A DNA stretch of 64,000 bases from JAFGVL01 sp964546015 (GTDB taxonomy: Bacteria; Bacteroidota; Bacteroidia; Bacteroidales; Paludibacteraceae), in contig CAZJHO010000004.1 in the NCBI GenBank assembly GCA_964546015.1, positions 62,001 through 126,000 on the forward strand, read 5' to 3'. The notes below the pieces were generated by a model. It was not told the DNA's origin and did not search any database. It saw nothing but the letters and a program-made list of their open reading frames with translations. Below are positions 62,834 through 64,000 of the stretch, one piece after another (positions within the stretch are counted from its first letter, which is position 1; every line of letters begins with the position of its first letter). The translations under genes were made by a program, and so were the position numbers.

Positions 62834-62868
62834 TAAAAAAGTCGTTATGGAAATGTCCATAACGACTT
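62834..62868 (-). terminator. terminator closing the minus-strand tRNA-like array
   Basis: AAGTCGTTATGG and CCATAACGACTT (62839-62850, 62857-62868) are perfect complements, and the minus strand ends in a T tract. It lies 14 bp after the leftmost tRNA-like copy. Confidence 0.85.
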
Positions 62869-62881
62869 GATTTTCTTCTAG

Positions 62882-62958
62882 TAGCGAGGGGTGGGACTTG
62901 AACCCCCGACCTCCCCGATTATAATCGGGACACTCTAACCAAGCCACTAACTAACGCT
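62882..62958 (-). pseudogene. degenerate tRNA-like sequence, copy 1
   Basis: The 3' part (T-arm, acceptor strand CCTCGCT, discriminator A) is that of the tRNA-Met at 63479-63552, with one T inserted into the G run. The 5' part (AGCGTTAGTTAGTGGC...) pairs with the acceptor for only four bases, lacks a normal D-stem and has an anticodon arm CCCGA/TCGGG with a 6-nt loop TTATAA. It is unlikely to be a functional tRNA. Identical to copy 2 over 55 bp (62914-62968). Confidence 0.7.
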
Positions 62959-62968
62959 TCAATATATT

Positions 62969-63068
62969 NNNNNNNNNNNNNNNNNNNNNNNNNNNNNNNN
63001 NNNNNNNNNNNNNNNNNNNNNNNNNNNNNNNNNNNNNNNNNNNNNNNNNNNNNNNNNNNNNNNNNNNN
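62969..63068. other. assembly gap (100 N)
   Basis: Exactly 100 N, the usual placeholder for a gap of unknown size. Both flanks are pieces of the repeated GIY-YIG/tRNA-like module: the left edge is the 3' end of the ORF region, the right edge the terminator that follows the tRNA 3' end. A further module copy is therefore expected inside. Confidence 0.95.
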
Positions 63069-63123
63069 TTATAACTGCCTGAAAATTATTTAGTAGCGAG
63101 GGGGGGACTTGAACCCCCGACCT
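63069..63123 (-). repeat. 55-bp direct repeat, tRNA 3' half plus downstream flank (copy A)
   Basis: Identical over 55 bp to 63454-63508. It covers the variable loop, T-arm and acceptor 3' strand of tRNA-Met plus 25 bp beyond. It may be longer, since it runs into the N gap. The spacing of the two copies is 385 bp. Confidence 0.9.
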
Positions 63124-63169
63124 TCCCGATTATAATCGGGACACTCTAACCAAGCCACTAACTAACGCT
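63094..63169 (-). pseudogene. degenerate tRNA-like sequence, copy 2
   Basis: As copy 1 but with the uninterrupted T-stem GGGGG/CCCCC of the real tRNA-Met. The 5' arm does not close the acceptor stem beyond AGCG, and the anticodon arm has a 6-nt loop. Its 5' part is also the coding sequence for the last residues of the GIY-YIG ORF, which stops inside the anticodon arm. Confidence 0.7.
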
Positions 63170-63393
63170 TCAATATATTTTCTGCTTTTCATTTGTTTTA
63201 TTTGTAATTCACGCTTTAGCGCGTTACTTTTTTCACTAAACTGTTCTGTATAGGCGATCTTCCATGGTCGTCCGTGTTTGGTTGATGTTGTTGCTCCGGC
63301 ATTGTGCCGAGCTAATCGAGTTTGTAAGTCCGATGTTGAACCGATGTAATATCGATCTGTTGTTTCGCTGTAAAGGATATAAGTATAATACAT
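63130..63393 (-). CDS. GIY-YIG endonuclease domain protein (UPF0213/URI-like)
   Basis: An 87-residue single GIY-YIG domain. YTYILYS and RYYIGSTSD (residues 3-9 and 14-22) form the signature, the catalytic Arg is in LQTRLARHN (about 23-31) and the Glu in LKRELQIKQMKS (about 60-71). The last ~14 residues (ALVSGLVRVSRL) are translated from the degenerate tRNA body and are probably a by-product. It lies between an intact tRNA-Met and a tRNA-like copy that share their 3' halves, suggesting a mobile or duplicating cassette. Function unproven; small GIY-YIG proteins may act in repair or homing. Confidence 0.8.
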   Translation of the reverse strand: MYYTYILYSETTDRYYIGSTSDLQTRLARHNAGATTSTKHGRPWKIAYTEQFSEKSNALKRELQIKQMKSRKYIEALVSGLVRVSRL

Positions 63394-63431
63394 AAAAACT
63401 TTTTGTTATTCACTTTGTTGCCACCGCAAAC

Positions 63432-63463
63432 AAAAAAGCAGCTATAAATCTCTTTATAACTGC
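63432..63463 (-). terminator. terminator after tRNA-Met
   Basis: GCAGCTATAAA (63438-63448) pairs with TTTATAACTGC (63453-63463), a G-T wobble in the minus-strand RNA, with a poly-T tail. The same left arm reappears at the right border of the N gap. Confidence 0.8.
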
Positions 63464-63508
63464 CTGAAAATTATTTAGTAGCGAGGGGGGGACTTGAACC
63501 CCCGACCT
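63454..63508 (-). repeat. 55-bp direct repeat, tRNA 3' half plus downstream flank (copy B)
   Basis: The copy belonging to the intact tRNA-Met; identical to 63069-63123. The shared part begins after the anticodon stem and extends into the terminator. Confidence 0.9.
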
Positions 63509-63552
63509 CATGATTATGAATCATGCGCTCTAACCAGCTGAGCTACCTCGCC
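63479..63552 (-). tRNA. tRNA-Met (CAT), elongator type
   Basis: A 74-nt cloverleaf. Acceptor GGCGAGG/CCTCGCT (first pair G-T), discriminator A, D-arm GCTC/GAGC, anticodon stem CATGA/TCATG with loop TTCATAA (CAT), T-arm GGGGG/CCCCC around TTCAAGT. Initiator features (unpaired position 1, three GC pairs in the anticodon stem) are absent. tRNA-Ile2 with lysidine cannot be fully excluded. Confidence 0.92.
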
Positions 63553-63616
63553 ATCGCTTTTGCGGGTGCAAAGATAAACATTTAATATGTTTTTGCAAGT
63601 ACTTACTTGAAAATTA

Positions 63617-64000
63617 CTAAATATTTGCAATTCTCTTTATTTCATTCATAATCGCTTGAGCAAATTTATCTGCCTGCTCTTTTGTAGGTGCTTCGGAATA
63701 TATGCGGATAATCGGCTCAGTGTTTGACTTGCGAAGGTGTACCCAGCCTTGTGGGAAGTCAATCTTTACGCCATCAATGTCATTGATTTGATATTGTTTG
63801 TAGAGACTTTTTATCACTGTTAGAATACCATCTACATCAATTTGTGGAGTAAGTTCTATTTTATTTTTCGAAATATAATATTCCGGATAAGTAGCACGCA
63901 ATTCGGATGCTTTTTTGCCCGATTTTGCCAAATGTGTTAAAAACAACGCAATACCTACCAACGCATCCCGCCCATAATGGCTCGCAGGATAAATAACACC
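63617..64000 (-). CDS. phosphohexomutase (phosphoglucosamine mutase/phosphomannomutase family), C-terminal part
   Basis: The frame is open through the right edge (GVIYPASHYGRDALVGIALFL), so the 5' part is missing. GGVIYPASHYGRDA is the sugar-binding loop seen in Bacteroidales GlmM-type enzymes. The last domain has VHLRKSNTEPIIRIYSEA with the phosphate-binding RxSNTEPxxR motif. An enzyme of this group interconverts hexose(amine) 6- and 1-phosphates, feeding UDP-GlcNAc and lipid II. The GlmM assignment is likely but needs the N-terminal half. Confidence 0.88.
   Translation of the reverse strand, partial: GVIYPASHYGRDALVGIALFLTHLAKSGKKASELRATYPEYYISKNKIELTPQIDVDGILTVIKSLYKQYQINDIDGVKIDFPQGWVHLRKSNTEPIIRIYSEAPTKEQADKFAQAIMNEIKRIANI

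Noticed and set aside
62756..62947. 63-residue ORF on the minus strand over the tRNA-like copy
   Set aside because: Its sequence is a translation of the tRNA T-arm, terminator and flanks, with no coding character or homology.
62882..63169. Two additional functional tRNA genes (Ile/Met-like)
   Set aside because: The acceptor 5' strand pairs with only four of seven bases, no normal D-stem is present and the anticodon loop has six bases, so they are called degenerate.
1..64000. CRISPR arrays, insertion sequences or prophage genes
   Set aside because: No regularly spaced repeats, transposase, integrase or phage structural genes were found by reading both strands; the only repeat clusters are those listed.

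Overview
The window is a chromosomal segment of an AT-rich Bacteroidota bacterium, most likely order Bacteroidales. Four things point there. Several genes are preceded by the Bacteroidota -7 box TAnnTTTG, and Shine-Dalgarno sequences are mostly absent. The division/cell-wall (dcw) cluster has the Bacteroidales order and lacks murF. There is a PorZ-like protein with a C-terminal type IX secretion sorting domain. The MltG, KdsC-UbiA-Maf and RluB genes are of the types usual in this group. PorZ argues for a T9SS-bearing lineage (Porphyromonadaceae, Dysgonomonadaceae or Paludibacteraceae style) rather than Bacteroides; that placement is inference. One run of exactly 100 N (62969-63068) shows that this is a scaffold.

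Layout. 1-6.8 kb: end of an S41 (CtpA-like) protease, then a polysaccharide export operon with two tandem Wza-type lipoproteins, a Wzc-type tyrosine autokinase and a UDP-sugar dehydrogenase. 6.8-9.3 kb, minus strand: ECF sigma factor, mltG, a DsrE-like secreted protein and a small unknown. 9.4-17.4 kb, plus strand: nitroreductase, small membrane protein, DUF2520 protein, kdsC-like phosphatase, UbiA prenyltransferase, maf, rluB-like synthase, argS and a TerC-superfamily membrane protein. 17.8-34.0 kb: the complete dcw cluster mraZ-rsmH-ftsL-ftsI-murE-mraY-murD-ftsW-murG-[TauE/SafE]-murC-ftsQ-ftsA-ftsZ, preceded by a candidate MraZ operator. 34-39.6 kb: cysE, a hydrolase, a PfkB kinase, tRNA-Asn, plsC, punA, lpxK and tRNA-Arg. 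39.7-51.5 kb: thrA, porZ, rdgB, a second CtpA paralogue, pnuC, rsmI-like, rarA, tpx, tRNA-Ser, ybeY and a cysteine-less thioredoxin-like protein. 51.8-59.9 kb: an orphan-type ABC pair, an MFS exporter and a TolC-MacA-MacB efflux set, separated by GC-rich palindromes. 60-64 kb: rpsA, an OmpA-type lipoprotein, a tRNA-Met with tandem GIY-YIG/tRNA-like modules across an assembly gap, and the C-terminus of a phosphohexomutase.

Together the genes are mainly housekeeping: envelope synthesis (lipid II synthesis, septal machinery, lipid A kinase, Kdo phosphatase, polysaccharide export), translation (ArgS, S1, RluB, RsmH, RsmI, YbeY) and drug/solute export. The features most worth a second look are four. 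First, the repeated tRNA-3'-half/GIY-YIG modules around 62.9-63.5 kb, whose ORF runs into a degenerate tRNA body and which probably caused the assembly gap. Second, a TauE/SafE transporter embedded between murG and murC. Third, a 7-bp tandem repeat inside murG. Fourth, the structured leader of rpsA. No CRISPR array, intact insertion sequence or prophage was seen.
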